Source: 20CM-4-69-16 sp035637455
GTDB lineage: Bacteria > Gemmatimonadota > Gemmatimonadetes > Gemmatimonadales > GWC2-71-9
Assembly (NCBI GenBank): GCA_035637455.1
Contig: DASPXE010000093.1
Span: 1 to 64,000 of the forward strand
DNA length: 64,000 nucleotides
Direction: 5' to 3'
Shown: one piece after another, positions 16,842 through 26,321 of the stretch
Layout of the letters: each line of letters begins with the position of its first letter
Position numbering within the stretch: position 1 is the first letter of the stretch
Program-made: the position numbers and the translations under genes
The notes under the pieces: generated by a model
What the model was told of the DNA's origin: nothing
Databases searched by the model: none
What the model saw: the letters and a program-made list of their open reading frames with translations, nothing else

Positions 16842-19800
16842 TCCCCATGCGACGGATCGCAGCAGCAGTGGCGGCGCTGGCGCTCGCGGGCGCGGCGCCG
16901 CTGGCGGCGCAGTACTTCGGGCAGAACAAGGTCCAATACCGGTCCTTCGACTTCCAGGTCATCCAGACCGATCACTTCGAGGTCTATTACTATGCGGCCG
17001 AGCGCGCGGCGGCGCTCGACGCAGCACGCATGGCGGAGCGGTGGTACGCGCGCCTCTCCCGCGTCCTGCACCACGAGTTTCAGGGCCGCAAGCCGATCAT
17101 CTTGTACGCCTCGCAGTCGGACTTCCAGCAAACCAACGCGATCAGCGGCGACATCGGTGAGGGTACGGGCGGCGTCACCGAGTTTTTCAAGCACCGCATG
17201 GTCCTGCCCTTCACCGGCTCCTACGCCGAGCTCGAGCACGTGATCGGCCACGAGATGGTGCACCAGTTCCAGTACGACGTGTTCAGCAGGGGCCGCATCG
17301 GTGCCGGGGTCCAGACGCTCATCAACGTGAATCCACCGCTGTGGTTCATGGAGGGGATGGCGGAATACCTCTCGATCGGCCCGATCGATCCCCACACCTC
17401 GATGTGGCTGCGCGACGCCTCGCTGGAAGGCCACTTGCCGACCATCGAGCAGCTCACCTACGATCCGCGGATTTTCCCCTACCGCTTCGGGCACGCGCTC
17501 TGGGCCTACATCGGCGAGAAGTGGGGCGACGAGGTGATCGGCGAGATCCTCCAGGCCTCCACCGCGGGCGGGGTCGAAGCCGCGTTCAAGCGCGGCCTGG
17601 GGCTCTCGCTCGACGACCTGTCGAGCGAATGGCGCGACGCGGTGCAGACGACTTATCTACCGCAGCTCTCCGAGCACTACCGCGCCCGCCGCATCGCCCA
17701 GCCGGTGCTGAACCAGAAGCGCTCGGATGGGACGCTCCATCTGGCGCCAGCACTCACGCCGGACGGCCGCGACATCGCGTATTTCAGCGAGCGGAATTCG
17801 TTCTTCGTGGATCTGTACCTCGCCGATGCGGAAACCGGTCGCGTGAAGCGTCGGCTCGTCCGGTCCACCCTCAGCAACAACTACGAAAGCCTGCGCTTCA
17901 TCAACTCGGCGGGATCGTTCTCGCCGGACGGGCGCTATTTCGCGATTGCGGCGAAGCACAAAGACAAGGACGACCTGGTCATCCTCGACGTCAAGAAGGG
18001 CGGTGAGTTGCACCGCATCCCGATCCCGCTGAACGGGCTGACGACGCCCGCCTGGTCCCCCGATGGGCGGCAGATCGTGTTCACGGGCTATGACGGCGGG
18101 CTGTCCGACCTGTTCGTCGTCAACGCCGACGGCAGCGACCTGCGCCGCCTCACCAACGACAAGGACGCCGATCTCCAGCCCGCGTGGTCCCCGGACGGCA
18201 AGACCATCGCGTTCGCCACCGACCGCGGCCCGGGAAGCGACTTCAGCCAGCTGCGGTTCGGCAACATGCGGATCGGCCTGTACCACTTCGACAACGGGGC
18301 GATCGAAGTGCTCCCGCACATGGAGCACGGCAAGAACATCAACCCGGTGTGGGCGCCCGACGGGCGGTCGATCGCCTTCGTCTCGGACCGAACCGGGATC
18401 AGCGACATCTACCTGTACGACTTCGGCGACCACAACCTGTATCAGCTGACCGACGTCTTCACGGGTGTCACCGGGATCACGCCGCTGTCGCCCGCCCTCT
18501 CGTGGGCGCGCCAGGCCGACAGGCTGGCTTTCGCCTATTACGAAGACGGGGACTACAACGTGTACGGCGTGGACAACCCCCGCTCGCTCCGGCGCCAGCC
18601 CTACCAGGAGCCGAGGACCCCGCCGGTGACGTCACTGCTCGCCGCCACACGGCGCGATACCACCCGGTCCGGCACGCCGGCGGGGGCGGCCACGCCGGCC
18701 GACCAGCCGCGCGCGGCGGCGTCAGTGTACCGCTCGCCCATCGGCTTCCGCGCCTCGGACGCCAGCCCGCCGAAGACCGACTCCACGACCGGCGCGACCG
18801 CAGTGTCGGTGCGCACGCTGCTCGACTCGGCGACCGCCCTGCCCGATACGAGCGAGTTCACCTTCAAGGCGTACCACACGCGGTTCACTCCCGACTACGT
18901 GGCGCGCCCCACGGTGGGCTACGAGCGCGACAACTTTGGCAGAGGCTTCTTCGGCGGCACCGCCATTTCGCTGTCGGACCTCCTGGGCAACCACACCCTG
19001 GTGTTCGCTGGCGCGGTGAACGGGCGTCTATCGGAGGCGCAAGTGCTGACCGCCTACATCAACCAGGCGCACCGGTTGAATTGGGCCACCGGCTTCACGC
19101 AAGAGCCGTACTACTTCTACCAGCCCACGACGGTGCAGCCAGTCGGCCAGACCGGTGACACGACGCTGCTCACCGTGGGCATCCGGCGCTTCGTGATCCG
19201 GGACGGCTTTGTCCAAGCGTACTACCCCTTCAGCCGGTTCAGCCGCGTGGAGCTCGGCATGCACGCCGTGAACATCTCCGACGCCGTGCTCCAGCAGCAG
19301 TATCTGGTCGACCCGGGCGGCTTCATCTTCGCGCAGTCGGACCTGCAGACCATCAGCAACCCGTCGATCACCTACGTGTCGCCGTCACTCGCGCTGGTGC
19401 ACGACAACGCGCTGTTCGGCTACGTCGGCCCGTTTGCAGGCTCGCGCTACCGCTTTCAATTCTCCCCGAACTTCGGTGACTGGCAGTTTATGGGCGGCCT
19501 CGCTGACTGGCGACGCTACTTTTTCGCCCGGCCGTTCACGCTCGCGGTCCGCGGGCTGTTCTTCGGCCGCTTCGGGCGGGACGGCGACCAGTTCCCCGTA
19601 TTCCTCGGGAGCACCGAGCTGATCCGGGGCTACACCGCGGGCTCGCTCATCAACAACGAGTGCGCGACCTCGACCACGACCACGACCGGCCGAACCGGCT
19701 GTTCCGAGCTGGACGAGCTCATCGGGTCGAGAATCGGTGTGGCGAACGTCGAGTTGCGGTTCCCGCTCACCCGCAGCGTGGTCCTGGGATTCCTCCCGGT

Positions 19801-20050
19801 GGGGCTCCCCCCAATCGAGGGAGCGCTCTTCTACGACATGGGGCTTGCGTGGGAGTCGGGCTCGGTCGTCAAGTGGCAGCGCGACGCCGCGGACGACCCG
19901 GAGCAGGTCCGCAGCCCGCTGCGGAGCTGGGGTGGATCGATTCGTGTGAATTTCCTGGGGTTCGTGGTATTGCGGTTCGATTACACCAAGCCGCTCGACC
20001 GGCTCCGCAACAAGGCTTACTGGACGGTGAGCCTCGGCCCAACGTTCTAA
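16838..20050 (+). CDS. Exported gluzincin-like peptidase, TolB propeller and Omp85-type barrel fusion
   Basis: A 1,070-residue protein starting at ATG 16838 (alternative ATG 16847), with a signal peptide ending in PLAAQ. Residues ~25-270 resemble the peptidase MA/gluzincin fold: HEMVH with His138 and His142, and EGMAEY (Glu172 and Glu176) as possible third ligand. Residues ~300-570 carry five or six TolB/WD40-like blades (AWSPDGRQIVF, AWSPDGKTIAF, VWAPDGRSIAF). A Thr/Pro/Ala-rich linker follows at ~590-680. Residues ~690-1070 form an Omp85/BamA-type beta-barrel with the loop-6 motif IRGY near residue 930 and a terminal Phe. It is therefore an outer-membrane protein with a large periplasmic or surface part. 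Its substrate is unknown. Confidence 0.85.
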   Translation: MIPMRRIAAAVAALALAGAAPLAAQYFGQNKVQYRSFDFQVIQTDHFEVYYYAAERAAALDAARMAERWYARLSRVLHHEFQGRKPIILYASQSDFQQTNAISGDIGEGTGGVTEFFKHRMVLPFTGSYAELEHVIGHEMVHQFQYDVFSRGRIGAGVQTLINVNPPLWFMEGMAEYLSIGPIDPHTSMWLRDASLEGHLPTIEQLTYDPRIFPYRFGHALWAYIGEKWGDEVIGEILQASTAGGVEAAFKRGLGLSLDDLSSEWRDAVQTTYLPQLSEHYRARRIAQPVLNQKRSDGTLHLAPALTPDGRDIAYFSERNSFFVDLYLADAETGRVKRRLVRSTLSNNYESLRFINSAGSFSPDGRYFAIAAKHKDKDDLVILDVKKGGELHRIPIPLNGLTTPAWSPDGRQIVFTGYDGGLSDLFVVNADGSDLRRLTNDKDADLQPAWSPDGKTIAFATDRGPGSDFSQLRFGNMRIGLYHFDNGAIEVLPHMEHGKNINPVWAPDGRSIAFVSDRTGISDIYLYDFGDHNLYQLTDVFTGVTGITPLSPALSWARQADRLAFAYYEDGDYNVYGVDNPRSLRRQPYQEPRTPPVTSLLAATRRDTTRSGTPAGAATPADQPRAAASVYRSPIGFRASDASPPKTDSTTGATAVSVRTLLDSATALPDTSEFTFKAYHTRFTPDYVARPTVGYERDNFGRGFFGGTAISLSDLLGNHTLVFAGAVNGRLSEAQVLTAYINQAHRLNWATGFTQEPYYFYQPTTVQPVGQTGDTTLLTVGIRRFVIRDGFVQAYYPFSRFSRVELGMHAVNISDAVLQQQYLVDPGGFIFAQSDLQTISNPSITYVSPSLALVHDNALFGYVGPFAGSRYRFQFSPNFGDWQFMGGLADWRRYFFARPFTLAVRGLFFGRFGRDGDQFPVFLGSTELIRGYTAGSLINNECATSTTTTTGRTGCSELDELIGSRIGVANVELRFPLTRSVVLGFLPVGLPPIEGALFYDMGLAWESGSVVKWQRDAADDPEQVRSPLRSWGGSIRVNFLGFVVLRFDYTKPLDRLRNKAYWTVSLGPTF

Positions 20051-20069
20051 CTCCGTATCGCTAAAACAC

Positions 20070-20098
20070 TTGCGCTGGCCTCGCCGGTTGTCTATCTT
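20070..20098 (+). promoter_or_regulatory. Putative sigma-70-type promoter for the SPOR-lipoprotein/smc genes
   Basis: TTGCGC (20070-20075) and TATCTT (20093-20098) are 17 nt apart, just after the Omp85-fusion stop. The downstream TTG start is at 20114, giving a predicted leader of only about 10 nt. Confidence 0.5.
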
Positions 20099-20113
20099 GT
20101 CCGGCGAGGCCAT

Positions 20114-21541
20114 TTGCTTACCCGTGGGTGGTTCTGCGTCCTCGCCAGCTTGGCGCTCGGGGGGTGCCGGTCCCGAGCGCCCGCGGATCCGTCGTCCCAA
20201 CTAAAGACGCCACAATCAGTTACGCACTCGGCCAGCAGCGGCGCGCGCACCGCCGGGGTAGCGATCCGGGTCGCGGCGCGCGGCGGCACGCCGCGGGCCT
20301 ACCGCCTCCCGGATCTGGTCGAGATCCCCAACGCGATCCACGGAAAGCTGCCGGCCGTGGCGGACGTCATCGGCCTCGACCCGGAGTCGGAATTCCTGTT
20401 CGTGATGACCGACAAGAAAGACGTGCTGTCGCTCGATCTCGGGAGCGGCCGCGTCGACACCGTGGTGACGGCGATCGTGCAGGCGGCCCTCGGCCCCGAC
20501 GGCACGCTGTACACGGTGGACGCGAAGCGGCGCGTCGTCTCGCTCGCCCGGCGGGTGCGGTTCGTCTGGCCCCAGCCCCTCGGTGGCGTGCCGCGCGAGC
20601 TGTTCGGCGGCAGCGACCAGCGCCTCGTCGCGGTCGATCCGCCGAAGCTCATCACAGCCGCCGCCGATCAACCGCCCACGAGCCGGACGATCCCGGTGGG
20701 GGGCGACGTCGCGGCGACCCGCTGGGGCGACCTCATCGCCGTCGCGAGCGATTCCGGCGTCCTGCTGATGGACGCGCTCGGGCGACGCGACGCCGCCTTC
20801 GTGCCGCTCGACGACCACCCGCGCGCACTTGTCTTCTCCCCTTCCGGGCACCGCATCTATGTGGCCCGGCGCACCGAGCCGGGGCTCGCCGTGATCGACC
20901 GCTACGAGCGTGCCGAGATCGACGGCGTGGCGCTGCCGACGCCCGCCGCGACGATGCGTCTCGATCCGCTCGGGCGTTGGCTGTTGGCACGCCCGACCGT
21001 CGGCGATTCGGCGTGGGTCGTGGACCTGCCCGTGAAGCGGCTGGTGGGCTCGGTCGCGACCGCGTGGCGCGTGGACCTGCCGGCGATCGCTCCGGATGGC
21101 TCGCTGCTCGTGCGGCAGCGCGACGACGTCGCCGCGTACCGGCCGGATTCCCTGGTCGTCACCGGCCGCGTCAAAGGCGGGGGCGCCGACCAATGGACGC
21201 TGACCGCCTGGCGGCCGCGCGGCAGCTACCGCTCGGCATTCGCCGACGCGTCGGGCCAGCCCGGACAGCCGGCGGTTGGGGGTGGAGCTGGGGGGGCCGC
21301 CGACTCGGTGGCGGGCGAGGGCCTGCTGTACGTCCAGGTGTCGACGTCGCAAAACGAGGCCTGGTCCGGCGAGATGGCCCAGCAGCTCACGCGAGCCGGT
21401 TTGGCCGCCCGCGTGCTGCCGCCGCGGGGGCCGGACGACGGCTACCGCGTCGTGCTCGGCCCGTACCCCACGCGCGCGCAGGCGGAGGCGATCGGGCGAA
21501 AGCTCGGTCGGCCGTACTGGATCTACCAACCCACGCCATGA
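20114..21541 (+). CDS. SPOR-domain lipoprotein with beta-propeller-like region
   Basis: A 475-residue protein, apparently starting at TTG 20114 after a GGCGAGG ribosome binding site. The leader ends in LASLALGGC, a lipobox, so it is probably lipid-anchored. Residues ~55-380 contain repeated short strands typical of a beta-propeller (LGPDGTLYTVDAKRRVVSL, LVFSPSGHRIYVA, RLDPLGRWLLA, AIAPDGSLLV). Residues ~395-475 are a SPOR domain (LLYVQVSTSQNEAWSGEMAQ, YRVVLGPYPTRAQAEAIGRK), which in other bacteria binds denuded septal peptidoglycan. It overlaps the next SPOR gene by 4 nt. Confidence 0.82.
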   Translation: MLTRGWFCVLASLALGGCRSRAPADPSSQLKTPQSVTHSASSGARTAGVAIRVAARGGTPRAYRLPDLVEIPNAIHGKLPAVADVIGLDPESEFLFVMTDKKDVLSLDLGSGRVDTVVTAIVQAALGPDGTLYTVDAKRRVVSLARRVRFVWPQPLGGVPRELFGGSDQRLVAVDPPKLITAAADQPPTSRTIPVGGDVAATRWGDLIAVASDSGVLLMDALGRRDAAFVPLDDHPRALVFSPSGHRIYVARRTEPGLAVIDRYERAEIDGVALPTPAATMRLDPLGRWLLARPTVGDSAWVVDLPVKRLVGSVATAWRVDLPAIAPDGSLLVRQRDDVAAYRPDSLVVTGRVKGGGADQWTLTAWRPRGSYRSAFADASGQPGQPAVGGGAGGAADSVAGEGLLYVQVSTSQNEAWSGEMAQQLTRAGLAARVLPPRGPDDGYRVVLGPYPTRAQAEAIGRKLGRPYWIYQPTP

Positions 21542-22848
21542 GCGCCCGACCACTCCCGCGCTCGCGTCTCGACAATCTGATCCCTCCGCTCGTCGACGGG
21601 CAGGCGCTGGTCGCCCTCGTGCCCGCCACCGGCGACCTGAGGTGGGCCGCGGCGGCCGCCTGGGACGTGGCGCGCGCGGCGGCGCTGCACGGGCGCCGCG
21701 TCGCGCTCGTCGATCTCTGGATCGAAGACCCCACGCTGCACGAGGTGGCGGGGCTCACGCCCACCGAAGGCATCGTCGACGCGTTCGAATACGGCGTGTC
21801 GCTGACGAAGACCGCTCACGAGGTCGACCACGTCTTTTTCATCGCGGCGGGCGCGTACACGGCGCATCCGGGCGAGCTGTTCGGACACGAGCGGTGGAAG
21901 AAGCTGCACGGCGGGTTCCGCGTGGAGGGCGCGCTGCTGCTGCTTTATCTCTCGGCGGGCGGGCTCGCCCGCCTGTCGGCCGTGCCGGACGGTCTGATCG
22001 TGCTCTCACCGGACGGCTTTGAGCCGGAGTCTTCCATCGGCCAAGGGATCACCGCCGCGCTCGAGCGCGGCATCCCGCTGGTCGGCGTGGTACGCGAGCA
22101 CTGGACGCCGGCACCGGGCCCGGCGCGGGATCTCCGCGCACTGGCCGCCCCCTCGAGGGCGTCGCGTCCCCTGCCGCTGCCGCATCCGGCCAGGCGGGCC
22201 GCGAACCGCCGCACCCGACCCGTCCTGGTTGCGGCGACGCTGGTCGCGGGGGCGGCAGGAGGCTGGGCGCTGTTCACCACGGGCGGGGAGTCCATCCGGG
22301 CCAGCGGCGCCGAGCATCGCGCCGCCTCCCCGACGCCCGTCCCGCCGCGCGTGCGCCCGACCGCCGCCCCGGCGCCCCGGCTGGACTCGCTCCCCTGGGC
22401 CGTGCAGCTCGCAGCCTACGCCAGCGTCGATAAGGCACTCGCCCTGGCTGATCGTCTCGCGACGCACGACCACTTGCCGGCCTTCGTGACGCCGGTCGCG
22501 CTGGAGGGGCGGCGGGGAGGGGGCGCGGCCGTCTGGTATCGCGTGCTCGCGGGCGCCTTCGCGACGCGCGACTCCGCTGCCGCGACGCGCGCCGCGTTGT
22601 GGGCGAGCGGCCTGGCCCCGAAGGGCCAGGGCGACGTGCTGCGGGCGCCGTACTCCTTCGCGCTCGCCCAAACGGGGCGGCCCGATCGCCTGCGCGCCCG
22701 CGGCATTCCGGCGGTCCCGTGGGGCGCGGAGGGCGCCCTCCTGGTAGGCGCGTTCGAAACCCCCGACCAGGCGAGCCTCGCCGAGGCGCAGCTCAAGCGC
22801 GCCCACGTTCCGGCCACCCTCGTGACACGAACGAGGACCAGACCATGA
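21538..22848 (+). CDS. Degenerate ParA/BY-kinase-like domain with transmembrane helix and SPOR domain
   Basis: A 436-residue protein starting at ATG 21538. Residues ~20-200 look like a CpsD/ParA-type fold: HGRRVALVDLWIEDPTLHEVAGLTPTEGIVDAF matches the Walker A'-containing strand and following helix of the family, and LIVLSPDGF a later strand. The expected P-loop is replaced by PATGDLRWAAAA, with no GKS/T, so ATP binding is doubtful. A basic Pro-rich stretch precedes a single membrane helix (PVLVAATLVAGAAGGWALF). A periplasmic linker and a C-terminal SPOR-like region follow (PWAVQLAAYASVDKALALADRL). The stop overlaps the smc start (ATGA). Confidence 0.72.
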   Translation: MSARPLPRSRLDNLIPPLVDGQALVALVPATGDLRWAAAAAWDVARAAALHGRRVALVDLWIEDPTLHEVAGLTPTEGIVDAFEYGVSLTKTAHEVDHVFFIAAGAYTAHPGELFGHERWKKLHGGFRVEGALLLLYLSAGGLARLSAVPDGLIVLSPDGFEPESSIGQGITAALERGIPLVGVVREHWTPAPGPARDLRALAAPSRASRPLPLPHPARRAANRRTRPVLVAATLVAGAAGGWALFTTGGESIRASGAEHRAASPTPVPPRVRPTAAPAPRLDSLPWAVQLAAYASVDKALALADRLATHDHLPAFVTPVALEGRRGGGAAVWYRVLAGAFATRDSAAATRAALWASGLAPKGQGDVLRAPYSFALAQTGRPDRLRARGIPAVPWGAEGALLVGAFETPDQASLAEAQLKRAHVPATLVTRTRTRP

Positions 22849-25800
22849 GACTTACCCGACTCGAGCTGTCGGGCTTCAAGTCGTTTGCGGCCACGGTGGA
22901 GCTACCGTTCGACGCGGGCGTCACCGCGATCGTCGGCCCCAACGGGTGCGGTAAGTCGAACATCTCCGACGCGGTGCGCTGGGTGCTGGGCGAGCAGTCG
23001 CCCCGCCTGCTGCGCGGCGGCAAGATGGAGGACGTGATCTTCCAGGGATCGACCGGCCGGCGGCCCGTGAACGTCGCGGAAGTGTCTCTCGTGTTCGACA
23101 ACTCCGACGGCACGCTCCCCCTGGCCTATCAAGAAGTCGTCGTCACGCGCCGGCTGTCCCGCGCCGGCCAGAGCGAATACCTCCTCAACCGCTCGTCCGT
23201 CCGCCTCCGCGACATCCAGGACCTGCTGCGCGGCACGGGCCTCGGCGCGGACGCCGCTGTAGTGATGGAAGCGAAGATGATTGAGGCGCTGCTCTCCGAG
23301 AAGGCAGAGGAGCGCCGGGCGTTGTTCGAGGAGGCGGCGGGGATCGGCCTGTATCGCAACCGGAGGGAAAGCACCGAGCGGCGGCTCGAGGAGACGGCGG
23401 CGGATCTGGCGCGCCTCGAAGACCTGGTCGGCGAGGTGCAGACGCAGGTCCGTTCGCTCGCGCGCCAGCGGGGGAAGGCGGAGCGGTACGGGAAGATGAT
23501 CGAAGAGCGTTTCGGCATCGCGCTGACGCTGGTGCGGCGCGAGCTCGAGGACTTCGATCTCGCACTAGGCGACCTGGGCAAGCGGGCCGAACGCCTGGCG
23601 GCCACGCTCCCCGAAGGCCGGGGACGGCTCGGTGCAGCGGAGCACGAGCGCGAGGCACGAGTGCAGGCGCGGCATACGACCGAGGCGCAGCGCACGGAGG
23701 TGGAGCGGCGCCTAGCCGACGCGAAGCTGGAGGTGGGGCGGCTGGAAGGCGACCTGGCGCTCGCCGCTGAGCGCCTGCGCAACGCCGGGCAACGCCGCGC
23801 GACGGCCGGGCAGCGGCGCGGGCAGGAGGAGGCCCGCGTCGTCCAGGCGGAACGGGAGCGGAGCGCGGCCGCGACCGAGTGCGACGCAGCCGAGCGCGAC
23901 CTCGCATCGGTCGGGCAGGAGCTGGCCGGCCGCGCCGCGCTGGAGCAAGAGGTCCGCGACCGGCTGCTCGCTCAGCGCACGACGGTGCGCGAGCTGGAGG
24001 AGGACCTGCAGCGCCGAGCGGAGGGGTTCCGGGCATTGGAGGGAGAACGCGCGGCGCTCGAGCGGGAGCGGCTGGAGCTGGGGCAGCAGCTGGCCCAGGC
24101 GTCGGGGGAGCGCGCCGCGCGCGCGGAGGTTGAGTGGGCGGCGACCGCCCAGGCGAGTGGGCGGGCACAGGAGGCGCAGGCGCGGGCGCGGGCGGCGGCG
24201 CAGGCGGCGGAGGAGCTCGAGCACGCGCGGCGGCGCGCGGCCGAGCTCAAGGAGCAGGAGACGCGCGACCGCGCTGCGCAGCGTCAGGCGGAGGAAGCGG
24301 TCGCGCAGGTGACGGCCCGGCGCGACGCGCTCGCCGAGCTCGAGCGCCAGCGGGTCGGCCTCGCCCCGGCTGCCCAAGCGCTGCTCAAGGACAAAGCGCA
24401 GTTCGGCGACGCGGTGCTGGGCCCGCTCTCGGACTTCGTGCGCACCAGCCGACGTGACGCGCAGCTCGCCGAGCAGTTGCTCGGCGAGTGGCTGCACGCC
24501 GTGCTGGTGCGCGACGAGGACGCCGTGGCAGCGATCCGCCGCTGGCACGAGCAAGCACAGCCGGGGCCGCTCGTGCTGTTGCCGTGTACGCCCGGTCCCC
24601 GCCGCGCCGCCGACGGGCATCCTCTCACGGACGAGTTGCGGGTCGACGGGCCGGCGGCAGCATGGGTGCGTACCCTGCTCGCGGGTCACGAAGTGCTCGA
24701 CGGCGGGCGCGCGCTGCGTCGCGCGAACGGCGCGGTGTTTCTCGCCGGCGCCGGGGCCGCCGGCGGGGGGCCGCTCGAGCGGCGCGCCGAGCTCGACGCG
24801 CTGACGCAGGAGTTGGGGGAGACGGAGGCGCGTCGAGGAGCGGCTGCGGGGGCGTTGGGTAAGACGCTCGGGGAGTTGACCGCGGCCGAAGCCGGGTTCG
24901 CGGCGGCGGGAGCAGCGGCGGAGCGGGCCCGCGCGCACGAGCTCGAGGCGGGCGCTCTGAAAGGCGACGCCGAGCGCGCCGCCGCTCACGCACAGCGGGA
25001 GGCCGCGGACGCGACGGCGCAGGTCGATCGACTCTCGACCCGACTGGCAGAGGTGGAGGCCCGACTTACCGCGCTGCACGGTGAGCTCGAGCGGCACGAG
25101 GTCGAACGGGTGCGGCTCGACGAGCGGCTGGGGGCCGAGCGCGCGCGCCTGATGGAGCTCGAAACACAGCAGGAGGCCGCGCGCGAGCAGCGGGTGCGCT
25201 GGCAGGTCGAGGCCGCCCAGGTGGAGGCGCGTCTCGCCACTGCACGCGAGCGGGCCGCGCGTGCCGGTGGCGACGCGGATGCGGCGCGCCACCAGGGGGC
25301 GACCCTCGCGGAAGAGATCGCGACCATCGACCGCGATACCGCGGCCCTGACCGCCCAGCAGGGCGAGTGGGCGGACGCGCTCAAAGAGCGCCGCCTCGCC
25401 CTCGGGACGCTCGACACCGCCGCACAGGAGGCCGGGGCCGCGGTGCAACAGGCGGAAGGGCAGGTCGCCCGAGCGGAGGCGGCGCTCGATGAGGCCCGCA
25501 GCGGCCTGGACAGCCTCGGCGCCGAGGAGCACAGGCTCGAGCTCGAGCGCACCGAGATCCTAGGGCGCAAGCGCGGGCTCGTCGAGCGCGTGCAGGCCGA
25601 ATGGCGCAAGCCGCTCGACCAATTGCTCGCCGCCGCGCCGGAGGTGCCGGGCGACTTCGAATGGCTGCGCCAGGAAAACGACCGGCTCAAAGCCGCGATC
25701 GAGGCCGTGGGTCCGGTCAACGCACTGGCCGTCGAAGAACACGGCGAGGAGATGAAGCGCCTCGAATTCCTCATGACGCAGCGTGACGATTTGGTGGCTG

Positions 25801-26315
25801 CGCGTCAGTCCCTGCAACAAGCGGCGCGCGAGATCGATCAGACCGCGAAGGGAATGTTCCTCGAGTCGTTCGGCAAGGTGCGCGAGAACTTTCGCTCGGT
25901 GTTCCAGACGCTGTTCGGCGGCGGCGAGTGCGATGTGCGGCTCGCCAACGAGGACGAGCCGCTCGAGAGCGAGATCGAGATCCACGCGGCGCCGCGCGGC
26001 AAGCGCACCCAGCGCATCCACCTGCTCTCCTCGGGCGAGCGCACGCTGGTCGCCGTGTCGCTGCTGTTCGCCATCTTCCTCAGCAAACCGAGCCCGTTCT
26101 GCCTGCTCGATGAAGTCGACGCCCCGCTCGACGACGCCAACGTGGGCCGCTACGTGCAGCTGCTCGCCGAGTTCAAGGATCAAACCCAGTTCATCGTCAT
26201 CACTCACAACCCGCGCACCATGCAGGCGGCCGACGCCGTCTACGGCGTCACGATGCAGGAGCCGGGGGTGTCCACGATCGTGGGCGTGCGCCTGGGCCAG
26301 ATGGAACCGGTCTAG
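22845..26315 (+). CDS. smc: Chromosome partition protein SMC
   Basis: A 1,156-residue SMC ATPase for chromosome condensation and segregation. The N-terminal head has LSGFKSFA and Walker A GPNGCGKSNI. It then has two long Ala/Arg/Glu/Gln-rich coiled coils, a hinge region near residues 500-650 (LLKDKAQFGDAVLGPLSDFV onward), and a C-terminal head with signature LLSSGERTLVAVSLL and Walker B FCLLDEVDAPLDDANV. ATG 22845 overlaps the SPOR gene. No scpA or scpB lies nearby. The hinge is hard to align by eye and looks divergent. Confidence 0.95.
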   Translation: MRLTRLELSGFKSFAATVELPFDAGVTAIVGPNGCGKSNISDAVRWVLGEQSPRLLRGGKMEDVIFQGSTGRRPVNVAEVSLVFDNSDGTLPLAYQEVVVTRRLSRAGQSEYLLNRSSVRLRDIQDLLRGTGLGADAAVVMEAKMIEALLSEKAEERRALFEEAAGIGLYRNRRESTERRLEETAADLARLEDLVGEVQTQVRSLARQRGKAERYGKMIEERFGIALTLVRRELEDFDLALGDLGKRAERLAATLPEGRGRLGAAEHEREARVQARHTTEAQRTEVERRLADAKLEVGRLEGDLALAAERLRNAGQRRATAGQRRGQEEARVVQAERERSAAATECDAAERDLASVGQELAGRAALEQEVRDRLLAQRTTVRELEEDLQRRAEGFRALEGERAALERERLELGQQLAQASGERAARAEVEWAATAQASGRAQEAQARARAAAQAAEELEHARRRAAELKEQETRDRAAQRQAEEAVAQVTARRDALAELERQRVGLAPAAQALLKDKAQFGDAVLGPLSDFVRTSRRDAQLAEQLLGEWLHAVLVRDEDAVAAIRRWHEQAQPGPLVLLPCTPGPRRAADGHPLTDELRVDGPAAAWVRTLLAGHEVLDGGRALRRANGAVFLAGAGAAGGGPLERRAELDALTQELGETEARRGAAAGALGKTLGELTAAEAGFAAAGAAAERARAHELEAGALKGDAERAAAHAQREAADATAQVDRLSTRLAEVEARLTALHGELERHEVERVRLDERLGAERARLMELETQQEAAREQRVRWQVEAAQVEARLATARERAARAGGDADAARHQGATLAEEIATIDRDTAALTAQQGEWADALKERRLALGTLDTAAQEAGAAVQQAEGQVARAEAALDEARSGLDSLGAEEHRLELERTEILGRKRGLVERVQAEWRKPLDQLLAAAPEVPGDFEWLRQENDRLKAAIEAVGPVNALAVEEHGEEMKRLEFLMTQRDDLVAARQSLQQAAREIDQTAKGMFLESFGKVRENFRSVFQTLFGGGECDVRLANEDEPLESEIEIHAAPRGKRTQRIHLLSSGERTLVAVSLLFAIFLSKPSPFCLLDEVDAPLDDANVGRYVQLLAEFKDQTQFIVITHNPRTMQAADAVYGVTMQEPGVSTIVGVRLGQMEPV

Positions 26316-26321
26316 CCCCGC

